A program made the translations under genes and the position numbers. DNA of 64,000 nt, from NCBI GenBank assembly GCA_019426215.1, contig CM033406.1:2619001-2683000 (forward strand), written 5' to 3'. Under the pieces are notes generated by a model that was not told where the DNA came from, searched no databases, and saw only the letters and a list, made by a program, of their open reading frames with translations. This document shows positions 10,416 to 22,600 of this stretch, one piece after another (the stretch's first letter is position 1; every line of letters begins with the position of its first letter). Source of the stretch: Buddleja alternifolia (taxonomy: Eukaryota > Streptophyta > Magnoliopsida > Lamiales > Scrophulariaceae).

Positions 10416-10565
10416 TGTTCAACAGGAGAGGATAGCCAAAAATTACAATGGAATATTAAGATGTGAAAGCTCAATGAATATTCTTTACAAGAATTTGGTC
10501 GAAGTTATTGAAGTTGTCGTCTTCATTTTGCAAGTTACTAATGCTCGAGGTTCCCTTGGTATACA

Positions 10566-11477
10566 ATGTGTTGGTATAGAAGAAACATGGTGCTGAATCT
10601 TGTATTTGAGAAGCATCTTATTTTGCACCATGGTGAAATTTATCTTGTGTCTTGTGTAGCTGTTGAAAAGGGGGGTACGTATTCTAAAAGAGAACTACCA
10701 AGAGTTGGCTTAAACTGCAACATAGACGAATATGAATCTGGCATTGGATGGAGAGTTGTGGCAAAGGTTGGAAAGGCTGGAGACGATCTTCTCCAAATGA
10801 GGGGCCGACGAGGGGCTGAAAATTTAATAAAAAAGCTGGAAAACCACTCCATGAACAAGATTCAGATATCTATCATTTTGAGAGTTACTGGCCTACTTAA
10901 AGTTGTTAAAAGTATTATGTCTATTAGCTTAAAAGGGTCAATAGTTCCTTATGTTGGTGTAGCTCTTGGGTTGATAAGATTTGTTTCAGAAGTTCAGTTA
11001 GATAAGAAGTTGCTATCGAACTTCTCTCAGGTTATGTTTAAATCCGAGCTAGATGATGCACCCCCTAGTCTTCGAAATTGCTAGAGAACTGAAAGCTTGG
11101 ATGAATCAGTTAATCACGTGGAATTTCTAAGGCTTTTTCTGAGTGCATTACTGATAATGCTACAGAAGGTCCCAAATTGTGATTATGCTCATGACTTCTT
11201 AAGAAATATTGCTGTTTGGGAAAAACTCAAGAAGGTGCGTATAGTAGGTGCAAATATTGTTGTGAAGTCTGCTTTGCATGACGGGAGTAAAGAAGTTTCA
11301 TCAAGTAGTCCTCTAAAATTTGATAAGATAGTTGAGGACGACACATTACCCCAAGCTTTGACTCAAGTAAATGGTGATGACCAACCCATGGATTTTGAAG
11401 AATATTCAATCCTTGAGAAGGAGATATATCTAGTAGCAGGCGAAATGAGATGTTATATCTTGAGGAAAGCATGCTAA
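10566..11477 (+). pseudogene. Downstream part of the same unknown host gene, with one internal stop
   Basis: About 304 codons in one frame, with a single TAG at 11082-11084. It overlaps the end of the upstream ORF in a different frame, which fits a frameshift near 10590 inside one ancestral gene. The translation has a basic region with GWRVVAKVGKAGDD, a hydrophobic segment (about 10920-11000) and an acidic tail. No family recognised. The last 60 bp and what follows (LEDKDHF-like reading in another frame, 11519-11540) vaguely resemble the 3' end of gypsy pol genes, so a transposon origin cannot be excluded. Confidence 0.35.
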
Positions 11478-12429
11478 ACATCAAGGAGTTTCTTTTGAAA
11501 AAGAATGAATTAGGATCCTTGAGGACAAGGATCATTTCAACGGGAGGGCAATGTCATGACCCAACTATTCCACAAAGGGTATTTGGGGAGTGGAAAGCAT
11601 AGATGCATGAATGCTTAGTAAAAGTGTCACTTGGTTTCGGTTAGTTAAAGTCACGTTTTTCATATCAATGTAGAGTTTAATTCTATATAACTGGTGTATG
11701 GTGTATTTTGAAGATTGAAGGAGGAAATCAATTCAGTCTTTTCCCCTTCTTGTCTTCTCTGCCTCCGTCTTCTTCCTCTTCCTCTTCCTCTTCCTCTTCC
11801 TCTTCCTATCTCTATTTCTCAAATCTAGTATCTCATCTCAGCTATAATTCTTACTATTAAATACTTTATCATATAATATAAATATCATGGAACATTACAC
11901 TAAAAATATCCGAAGTAACGAGCCATTACATGACAAAAAATGATAGTACAATCTTCCAATTGTGCGCGTCATTTTCTCTCTCTTTATTACTCAATATTAC
12001 AAATTTTACATATAACAATTGACTGACAAATTTATTTAAGATAATGCTTGTAATGATTGAAACGAGAAAGAATACCGTCAAAGTTATAGGAAAAAGATTA
12101 ATAAGAATGACAAATAAAATTTTATAAGAAAATTAATTGTCATTTTATAATTTGTAATACTTGTTAACCGTCCTTAATTAGTGAAAAGTTGTGTCTTTAT
12201 TAATTTTGAAAACTTCATATTTCTAAATACCAATTTTTCCTTTCCCTAGGAAAAATCAGATTGGTACCAAGAATGCAAATATCTCTGTATATGTATATAT
12301 GTATGTGGTGGCTTATATGGAGAGAGAGGAATGCGCAAAACTCTCCCGCCAAAAAGAATAAAACACTCTACTACTGACCTAACAATAGTACAGACAGCTC
12401 AACAGTTTTCTAGTGAAGCTTTCTGTGCC
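11478..12429. other. Intergenic region with a CTTCCT microsatellite
   Basis: No gene recognised. A pyrimidine microsatellite of (CTTCCT)n type lies at about 11767-11807. The rest is AT-rich. The right end should include the 3' UTR of the minus-strand NTMC2T5 gene; no clear polyadenylation signal was assigned. Confidence 0.6.
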
Positions 12430-15400
12430 TCAAGGATTGAACAAACTAGAGCCACCCATGTTCATAGCTATAAGCACTGATATACTCGTAATCAACGCAA
12501 GCCAAAACAACGTCGTCGGCAATCCTGCAATCCATAGCCAAATCATTTCTCAACACCCAAACTAATTTAAGAATATAAATAACTAATTGAAATTGGTATT
12601 CAATTCAAGAAACTAAAAAACAAAAAAAAATTACCTTGAGAACTACCAGAATCACTTTGCTGGCTAGATCCAACAATAGGCCCATTCGATTCTGACGTAC
12701 TGTTGTTACCTATTATTTCACTATCTAAAGACTTGATATTATTATTATTATTAACTGTTTCGGACGTGAATATGCCTCGAAATTCCTCACTTACTAATAA
12801 AGCTGTTAAAACATCCATTAAAGATTCCTTATCTGATTCAATCCTCATATTGTACACTTCCTCCTCTTTTGCACCCTGCTCTGATATTATGGATTCATCT
12901 GAATCAGACATCTCATTCTCAGAATCTTTCTTATCAGACTTTTCATCTTCTTCATCCTCAACATATGCTTTGTATGTCAGTCGAAGTAGGATTTCTCCAG
13001 CACTTCTCTTTCCCAATGGGCTCCAACCTCCACGAAGCACCACTATCCTGTCTGATGGAACTGTATCTTTTAGAGATCCAAGATCAACCTGCAAACACCA
13101 TTTCCATTGAAATTATGTTAAATACATTAAAGATTCTGATGTTAGTTAAAACTTGTACTCCAAATAATGTAACATATGGTTTCCATACACACTGTAGACT
13201 CCTGAAATTTTTAAGTTCATTTTGGTTCGTAGTGGCTATTCACATAAAATCAGATGATTATGAGGTGGTGATACTTTTACTCGTGAATTAATGCTTTCCA
13301 GACCCGAGTGGGAAAGCTTTATGTTTTTTGAGTTCTGGAAAACCATAATTATCAATAGACATAAAAAAGAATTCTTCACAAGATATAACAAACTTAACCA
13401 CACTATACAGAAAAGAAAAATAAATCTTCTTAAAGCAAATAATAACCTCAGCTAACAAACATGGAAAAATAAGCCATGATTACTGAAATTATATGTTGGG
13501 CGCGGCGGAAGTTTGGGCCGAGATTTAACTTATTAGGATTCGGTAAATCTCATCAACAAGACAACGACAAAATAATGTCCGGCAAAATATAATAATAAAG
13601 ATGCATACAAGATTTTCATGGTTCGGCAAAATCCGACTACGTCCACGAGAGTTTCCATTTTTCCACTATAAGAGAAATTTATCGATACAAAATTACACAC
13701 TTAAGTTTAAAGACAACCTCAAGAAAATCAATTTTGTACAACTACTCTCAAAGTTTTATAGAAAACTCTCTCAACCCTTTTGTATTGCCCCCCAAGAGAA
13801 AAAACCTACGATTGTTTCCCGCACCACAATTTGTATCTCACAAATTGATCTCTCACTCGGGGCACACACACTTTCCTCTTCTATTCTTTCTCTTGCTCTC
13901 GGACTGGTGTACTTCAAATGAGTGAAAACTCTTCCTATTTATAGGAAGAGTTTCCACCACCAAAGCTCACTTGATTGGCCAAGTTAACAACTTGGCCAGT
14001 CACGTGACTAAGCAAGTTGTATCTTGCTTTTCCTTTTGCTTTTCCTTTTCTTTTTAATTTGATTTTTGAGGTGGACCCTAACAATCTCCACCTTCACCAT
14101 AAAAATTTACCGCAAACCAATTTCAGAATTCCATTGGCCTTCAGTCACTCTGCTGCACATGCCGAATCAGTTCTTAACATCCACCTGATACGAAATCGGC
14201 CAATGCACACATGCAGCCTAGTCAACACCACTAGTTGACTGCCAAGAGGGACGACCTCGACTCATCCTCTTGTTCAACAGAATTTCTTTCACACCTGTCT
14301 ACACAATGGAAGTTTTCCGGCGAGCTCCACTTCCAGTCATCCTTTGAGGTCACCAGACGATACAAATTTTCATATTTCTCTCCTTTCATTAGGACCTCTC
14401 CGCCAAGTGTGACTTTCAGAACTCCACCTCCAGCTGAATACTCACAGTCCCTGGAGTTCAATTGGCTCATGGAAATTAAATTTTTTCGCATCTTTGCATA
14501 ATATGTCAAACCACCTAAAGCACGATAAACATCTTGATTTTCACACTCCTGTACCATGATTCTACAAGTAGAACCATCACTAGACACAGTACCTGCCCTC
14601 GTTTCTCGGAGTGAATCAAAATAATCTTTCATGGAGCATACATGCATTACACATCCAGAAACTAAAAACCAACCATTCCAAGATAAAGTATCCATATGAG
14701 TAGAGATTGTGAAAACATTTCCATCGTATGCCACTTCAACATCACCACCACCACCATCATTTTGACTAATACTGCCCCTCGCTTTATAAGAACAATTCCT
14801 TTTATAGTGGCCTTCCTCGTGGCAATGGTAGCATCTCCTGGCCTTTGAATTTGACCTGCTGCTCACAAATTCACCACCAGATGTTCTCTCATACCGATTC
14901 AAACTCATGTCCCACCTCTTGGTTTGCCTTCTTTTGTTTTTCGTGGGATAAAAGTGACACACTCACAAACTCCAAGTCTAGTGTATCTTTCCCATACAAC
15001 AACGCCATCACTAGACTACCATATGAATCTGGGAGCGAGGTAAGAAGTAAAAGGGCTTTATCTTTTTCCTCGACTTTAACACCAACTTTTCGAAGTTGGT
15101 CCACCAATTCAATTAACTGGTTTGTATGATCCATCATAATATCACCCTCCAGCATCTTTAGCCTATAGAGTTGTCGCTTTAGATGCAATTTTGTAGACAA
15201 AGATTTTTCGAAATACAAATTCTCTAACTTTGCCCACAACTTTGGTGCGGAATCTTCAGAATCATCATCCACAACATATTGATAATATTGTCGGCAATAC
15301 AAAGTCGAATCATGCTAATACATCGTAATTCCAAATCTTTCCACCGTGCATCTTCCATATCCTCTGGCTTCGCCTCCTCTCCCTTCAACACCAATGCCAA

Positions 15401-16621
15401 GCCATGTTGAATTAGGAGGTCTTTCACCCTTCTTTGCCAATGGCTCAAATTCCCTCTGCTATCAAACTGTTGCACCAAAAATGAATTTGTCCTTGACATA
15501 CCTTCCATCCTAATAAATAAATCTCAATTTATCAACCCTTAAAGTGGCTCTGATACCACTTGTTGGGCGCAGCGGCAGTTTGGGCTAAGATTTAACTTGT
15601 TAGGATTCGGTAAATCCCACCAACAAGATGATGACAAAATAATATCCGGAAAAATATAATAATAAAGATGCACACAAAATTTACGTGGTTCGGCAAAATC
15701 CGCCTAAGTCCACAAGAGTTTTCATTCTTCCACTATGGGAGAAATTTACCGGTACAAAACTACACACTTGAGTATAAAGACAAACTCAAGAAAACCACTC
15801 TTGTACAACCGCTTTCAAAGTTATATAGAACACTCTTCCAACCCCTTTGTATTGACCCTGTACAACCGCTTTCAAAGTTATATAGAACACTCTTCCAACC
15901 CCTTTGTATTACCCCAAGAGAAAAAACCCACAATTGTTTCCACCTCACAAATTGTATCTCAAAATTGTAACTCACAAATTGATCTCTTACCGGGTGCACA
16001 CACACTTTCCTCTTCTATTCTCTCTCTTGCTCTCGGATTGGTGTACTTCAAATGAGTGAAAACTCTTCCTATTTATAGAAAGAGTTTCCACCGCCAAAGC
16101 TCATTTGATTGGCCAATTTAACAACTTGGCCAATCAAGTGGCAAAGCAAGTTGTATCTTGCTTTTCCTTTACTTTTTCTTTTTTATTTGATTTTTGAGGT
16201 GGACCCCAACAATTACAGTCTTACTTTTAAAATTCTAGTTTCAAGTATGCCAGCTTCCAAGTTGAAAACAGGAAGTCCCTTCGACTTGTATTGATAAGCA
16301 AAATCCCAAAGCATGACCCTTTGAAATATCAACAGATAACCCCATGCAATTTGGTAGTGAGCAAAAAATTCAATTTGACCAACACTCTTTATGATACTAC
16401 ATTGGAAAATTTTGCCTTTTTACTGATTACTGAATTAGTAAGTGATCGATTTCAATATAAATTTTGCTCATTTTAGAACATTTTCTCTTCCTGTAAGTTA
16501 TTTAAAAATAAAGTTTCACCCCTTCCAATGAGATGAGGTCTGTTTATCAACAACTATCGACAAGTGACAAGGCCCCTTCAGCAAATAATTCCACTTCCAT
16601 AACCAGTCATAATGAAATTGG

Positions 16622-16654
<33 letters not shown>

Positions 16655-19600
16655 ACGCACACACACAGAATACATGTTCGACGTAAATTTAATAAACACA
16701 CTACCATTTCTATTCTGGTTATTGAAAAATTAACACTAAAGCTAATTATGCTCTTTCTTTTGCATATAATGGGTCCTATTAAACCCACATCGTCCACTCA
16801 AACAATGGTATTAGCAGTTCATAGATCACATACCCACAGCAACATACTCCTATCTTCCCTCATTTATTCCATCGATAATTAATGCTCTGATAGGAACTTC
16901 CATTTATTTCAACAAGATTTTTCTGTTTCAGTACCAATAAGCACCAATTCATGGTCTACTTTATCATCTGTATTCTCTTTTACTTTCAGTGATGATTTAA
17001 ATAATTATACTCTTTCATTTTATAATTATTTCTGTAAGCAACCATATTAGTTCAAAGAAACACACAAATTATTAAACCAATTCCAAGCAAGGCATTTTTT
17101 TCAGGCACAAGGATGTTCCAAATCGAACATATATGCACATTTTCCAAATAAATTAAACAACAGAACAACAACAAAGAAACACGTGGTTTTATGTTGAGCA
17201 ATAAAAAGATGTATTTCTGAAAATGTGAGATATCTTACCTCTGCAGTACCTACAGTCAAGTCCGTGAATCCAAGAGAATCTTTTACTTGAATGAATAATT
17301 TTTCTTTCATAGGGTTAGCAACTAACATGTGAAAATCCTGTGAGAGGAAAAAATAAAGTATTATTGGTAGCATTTACAGAATTTTCTCCTCATGAAACTA
17401 CACATATAAGTGAAGCAGTTAAACAACGCACCTGATTCCAGATAGGCTCACCAGGAGGTCCAATGACAGTTGTTTGGCTGTTCCGTTTACTGCGTATTCT
17501 TTGATCTCCCAATTGTAGAATAACGTACGGATCTGTTTTGCCTGAACATACAGGACAGAAATTGTGTCACAGTACTACATATTAAGCAATTTATGTGAAT
17601 CAGAAGCAGCAGGCTGAAGAACAAGCAGATCCTAACTTATGTAAAGAATAGCTGTCTCAAAAACGGCAGTTAATCTTTCCGCATAGGACCAAAACTGTAT
17701 AAGGAGTTACATTCATACCGTAGAATACATAATTGAGTTTTCTAGCATCTAGAAGAGTCACAGACAATTCTCCCGCAAAGTCACTATTTCCCTCTTGAAT
17801 CTCTCCAGATTTTGAAGCAGTTGGAACAAATCCGCTTACTCCAGTTTTGGAATCAATTTTAACAGGTCCAACAGTTTTTCCCTTCTGAAAATCTAGAACA
17901 ATTTTTTTCGGACGCACAAAGAGCCTAGGTAAATCCTCCGTGAGAAGTTTCGTCAAAAACCTGGAGATTAAAATGTTTAGCTTATCCTTAACAATACAAA
18001 CAATTCAATTTAATCTTTATAGATACTGCGTGTTGCTGAAGCCAAATGTAAGTATAAATAAAAAGCAAAATTAAAAAGGGCAGGTGCATGGATATAGATT
18101 ATTATTATAAGAAATGAGCAGCAACTCGAGTAGTTTATTATACTAGAAGCAGCTCAAGTATTTTCCACTTTCGTTTTAGAAAAGGAATTAGGAAGCAGCA
18201 GTTATGATTAATCTAATAAACAATGAACACATGAGCACATTATATGCTATCAGAAACTTGAACTTAGGAACCAATACGCTAATGTGCAGGGACAAGATTT
18301 CTTTTACAAGTTTGAAAGGAAAGAGTGAGACGTGTCCATTTAAGCAATGACTGTAGATGTATGGCAAATTCTCTAGTAGGATAGGCGTTATTCTGTCACT
18401 GTAAAGTGGCACGGGGATTTGGCATGTTTAGTTTTTGGGCTTAAGTAAATTGAATCAAACACAGGAACATTATCTTAATGGAAAACAATTCAGCAAATCC
18501 GTATTCTTTTTGGAAGCCTCCAAACAACTTTCCTCAATAAACAAAAGTAAATCATTCTCCTCATCTCCAGAGACATTATCTATTTCTTAATCTAATAGAA
18601 AGAACGATTAACACCTAGGGAAATGAGATTCATTAATAAAATATGAAGTATATGGGTACAAGTACACTACTCCGAAATCTTGTTTTATTTAGTTGATTTT
18701 TCTTTTAGGTCATCAGAAAGAGAGTGATTTAAACTCTCAACTGAAAAGGTTAGGAACATACAAAACCATATGACCAATAAAACAGAGGAATTCAGAAGTG
18801 TTCAAAGACAACATTGAAAGAATAAAATTTTCACTACATTAAAAACAGGCAGGAGAAAACCACTTACATTGAGAGGACAGGTATTGCTGAGTGTTCCAGT
18901 ACACCCGAAAACAGAGACAAGACAACATAAGAAACAAAAATTAGTAGGTTGTCCCAGAATATGAACTTAAATAATTGTAAAATTACATGAATTGCACAGG
19001 AAAAAACTACAGGTGGAATCTTGAATCAAATGTAATAATAATCCTCAAAAGATTAGTGAACTTCATTAGATATCAAGAGAGGATGCACAAAACCACCATC
19101 TATGGTCCTCTACACTTGTCATATTAATTAATTGAGAAATTTATATTTACAGATTTTATCGATTGCGACCAAGACCATTATAGTATCTCCTGTCAGTCAT
19201 ATATTAGACTGTATCTGGAGAAAAAATAGAGCACAAAGTTGAAACTTTTTCGACTTAACTTTAGTTCTAGCAATCAAGTCAATCTAGACATAGTTTAGAT
19301 GGAGTAACCAACAGAATAAAGTGTGTTCACGCCTAATATATAAATTACTTTCTGGCCTGTAAACAAACCACCAATCATGTACCGGCAGACCAAATAACAA
19401 CCATAAGAGCATTATTCATCCCAATCTCTGGCCTTTCAATTCTTGATCTTCCAGCTTCCTCGTATCAAAAAGATGAGGAAGAACCCACTCCAAGATGTGG
19501 GCCATCAGCCAACCACCACGGATGCATATATCTTGTCGAAATACTAATTGTGTACCTTTACTGATGATGACATAATTAATGCTCTATGTGTATATGCAGG

Positions 19601-22600
19601 TTAAAGTTTTCTCAATAATTCCAAGATAGGCCCATTGGATTCACAAGCAGAATAGAACTTTGCTGTTAGTATAGGTAAGAATGGTAAAATGAAGTCCCCA
19701 CACGCAAATGAGAAGTAATAGCTACAAGGTTATGTAGGGAGCTAGCTAACACCCCTTGAACAAGGATATACTGATGTGGGGAAACAAATAAGGAGAAGCT
19801 AACAACAAAGTGAATCAGACTTTGCACAAGTCAGTTGTGATTTAGTGGGGCTAAGACTTAATTCGAAATTAGGAAAACCCAGTACAATTATAAATGTCAA
19901 CATCTACTAAGATAGAAGTTAACTTCTCATTGTCATTAGAGCTTAGACAGATGACATTCTGAAATGTTGACCATCAAAATAGAACCTAGCATGCATGCCC
20001 ACAAGACCCAAGATATAAATTTAAGTTGCAAATATTTATCCCTGCCTTCAATTTTCAAAATTAAATCATTGCATAGAGACTAAAGATGAAAACTGTCCTC
20101 TCACGTTTATCAATATTGCAGACCCTAATACAGTATGTACACCCAGCTTCAGTCAAAAAGACTGAAGATCTCTCAGGAATAATAACGCGGAACAAGATCT
20201 TCCACAGTTTCATCTGCTTTTCCAACTTTCATCTCTTTCACCAACTTTCAGTTTCCCGTACTCAGAATAATATTGGAATTTGTGGTGCAATAATCAAATT
20301 ATTTAATAAAATGCCATCATTAAGGAAAAACCAATGCAAAAAGTAAAATTGTAACATACCCATTAGATTGAATAAGCGAAATGGCGATAACTCAAACTTT
20401 ATCTTTGGAAGAGAAACAAAGGCCCAGGAAACAGCTCCAACCCATGGCTCTGTTGGTATCAGTCGCAGTTTAACCCACAGTTCCCCATCAATGTCAAAGT
20501 CTCGCACACCCACTGGCACGACAATCGGAAGGATGCCAAATTTAAGTGACAACAGTAAAAGCATACGTGCACCACCAGTGTAGCGAATACCTATCTGGTA
20601 TCTGGCACCAGGAAAGAATAATATTATTATCAACTCACATACAATTCAGAGTAGTCATAATCAATATAGATTAAGATAGAGGACGTGTATTGCATCATGT
20701 GTCAGTCAATCTCAACCATGCAGACATTGTGAATACATTGTTGCATTCATGTAAAATAACAAATCATGTTCTTTCCAGTTAAATATTCGTGATAATTCCT
20801 AGGTAAATTAATGCAAAAATGTCAGTTATAAGTCAACCCAATTTACATGTCAAAATATTGTTAAATGGAAAAAGGTATGTGGAAGAGGTTGTAGAACATT
20901 GACTGCCACCTCTAAACCGTACACACATTTAAGTAAAGAGGTTCAAGATGAGAAAAGGAGAAAGTAAAAACATGCTGAAACAAACACAATAAACATCTCC
21001 TAAAGCAATTAAAGGCAACTTCCTGTAGCCAGTGTCTAAAAAAGAAAGAAAACTGAGAGAGTAAATTGCTATGAGCTGCAAGAAAGTAATGTAAATATAT
21101 TGTGTGTCATGACTTTAATATTAAGAACAACAATCTAATAGACAGAGTAGCAAACTGATCCTTTCCAACAGGTTTGCACCAGCAACAGACATTATTATAC
21201 ATAAATTGGGTTTCGATAGATATGGAGCTGTTTCCTCATAACTCCATCTAGTTCTCTGATCCCATCAGAGATTGGCTAGAGAGATTAGAGAAAAATCTAA
21301 TCATCATGGGGTCAACAAAAGCGAGATTTTTTGAGGGAATTTGTCCATGTACGCGAAGAGCAGCCTCTCTACAACTTGCTAATTGGATGCTTTAGCATGA
21401 TCAGAATTAAGCTTCCAGATCTTCTAAATACATATCATTATATAAATTTCCTGAAGTGAAAATTACCTTCACTATTGGTTTGACCTTTTGTAGCTCTTTT
21501 ACTTTGTTGTACGCCTACCACAATTGACTTTATTCTCTTTCCAGGTGCGGTTATAAAAGCTTTAGTTGTTAGCCATATCTCCATTGAAGTTCATGGACTT
21601 GTCAACTTATTAGCTAATCGGTTTTTAAAATGTCTTTCCGTTGAAGAGTATTTGTAAGTATATAGCAACACCACATTTTTATATTCACAAAAATATAGGA
21701 CCTTTAAGTGTTCTGTCAATCATCACATATCCAAACTTTCTACACCCAAATTGCAACACTTATACCCAAATTAAATCTCATTTAGAAAAGCTCCTGTTAC
21801 AAAGGCAACAAAGTTAAATACAAATATACCCCAAAGCATGATTATACTAAGACCAAATCTCAATGTTGGATTATGGAAAGAAATCATTCAGCAGATTATT
21901 AGGGCTGTAAAATATGAATTAGGTTTGTATTAGGAAAGTAGATATTTAGTCCCTAATTTAAGGATCTTAGTCAATCAAGGGATTCTCATACCATATTAGG
22001 TTGTATCTCTTCTTATAAATCTTGTACTTCTATTGACAATAAAATATATAAAAAATGGGTTTTCTCCCTAAAAACTACATGGTACCAGAGCAGTCTTAAC
22101 CTTAACCTGCTTTCATGGTTGACACGACCATTAAAAATCACTCATTCGCTTCCGTAGAAGACTCTAGCCTTGGTGAAACACACAGAATCACCATGAGTCA
22201 AGGGGGGGATTCATCTCATCAATCCTTCCAGCTTACCTCTCACAAATTGAACGGGAAGAACTACCTAGAATGGGCACAATCCGTGAAGTTGGCAATTAAT
22301 GGCAGAAGTAAGCTTGGGCATCTGACAGGAGATACTAAACAACCGAAAGCAGGAGACTCTAAGGAGCAGGCATGGAGTTCAGAAAACTCACTAGTCATTG
22401 CTTGGCTAATCAACTCCATGGAGCCGACCATAGGTAAACCATATCTTTTCCTTCCTACTGCAAAAGATGTTTGGGAGGCAATTCGAGAAACATATTCTGA
22501 TGTTGAAAATTCCTCACAAATATTTGATTTGAAAACTAAGTTATGGAAGTCTAGACAAGGAGAGCATGAGGTAACTATATATTATAATGAAATGGTTTCC

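Larger units (their letters stand above)
3245..10596 (+). pseudogene. Unrecognised host ORF split by a copia insertion
   Basis: An ORF from 3245 stays open up to the left copia LTR at 3561. Its frame resumes at 10421, after the element and one target-site copy, and stays open to a TGA ending at 10596. The flanks read cgttc (3556-3560) and tgttc (10416-10420): a 5-bp target duplication with one C-to-T change. Removing 3561-10420 restores a continuous frame of about 164 codons. I do not recognise the family. The element has therefore disrupted a formerly continuous coding segment, although a frameshift near 10590 and a stop at 11082 show decay beyond the insertion. Confidence 0.55.
13494..16211 (-). 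mobile_element. Non-autonomous copia derivative (gag and protease remnant only), in intron 6
   Basis: The LTRs are 13494-14083 and 15561-16211, with the interior only 1.48 kb. In element sense the 5' LTR is the right one: a primer-binding site complementary to initiator tRNA-Met (TGGTATCAGAGCC, 15558-15546) follows it, and a polypurine tract (AAGGTGGAGAT) precedes the left LTR. The interior encodes TNT1-like gag, a zinc knuckle and a damaged protease. Integrase and reverse transcriptase are absent, so it resembles terminal-repeat gag-only elements. Flanks suggest an ATTA(T/C) duplication but do not match exactly. It lies in the sense orientation of the host gene. Confidence 0.88.

Noticed and set aside
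11400..11600. Gypsy pol 3' end after the host ORF
   Set aside because: Only a weak LEDKDHF-like reading in one frame; no RT, integrase or LTR nearby supports it.
12703..13291. Plus-strand ORFs opposite NTMC2T5 exon 7
   Set aside because: They are the reverse frames of the acidic exon and have no domain or splice context.
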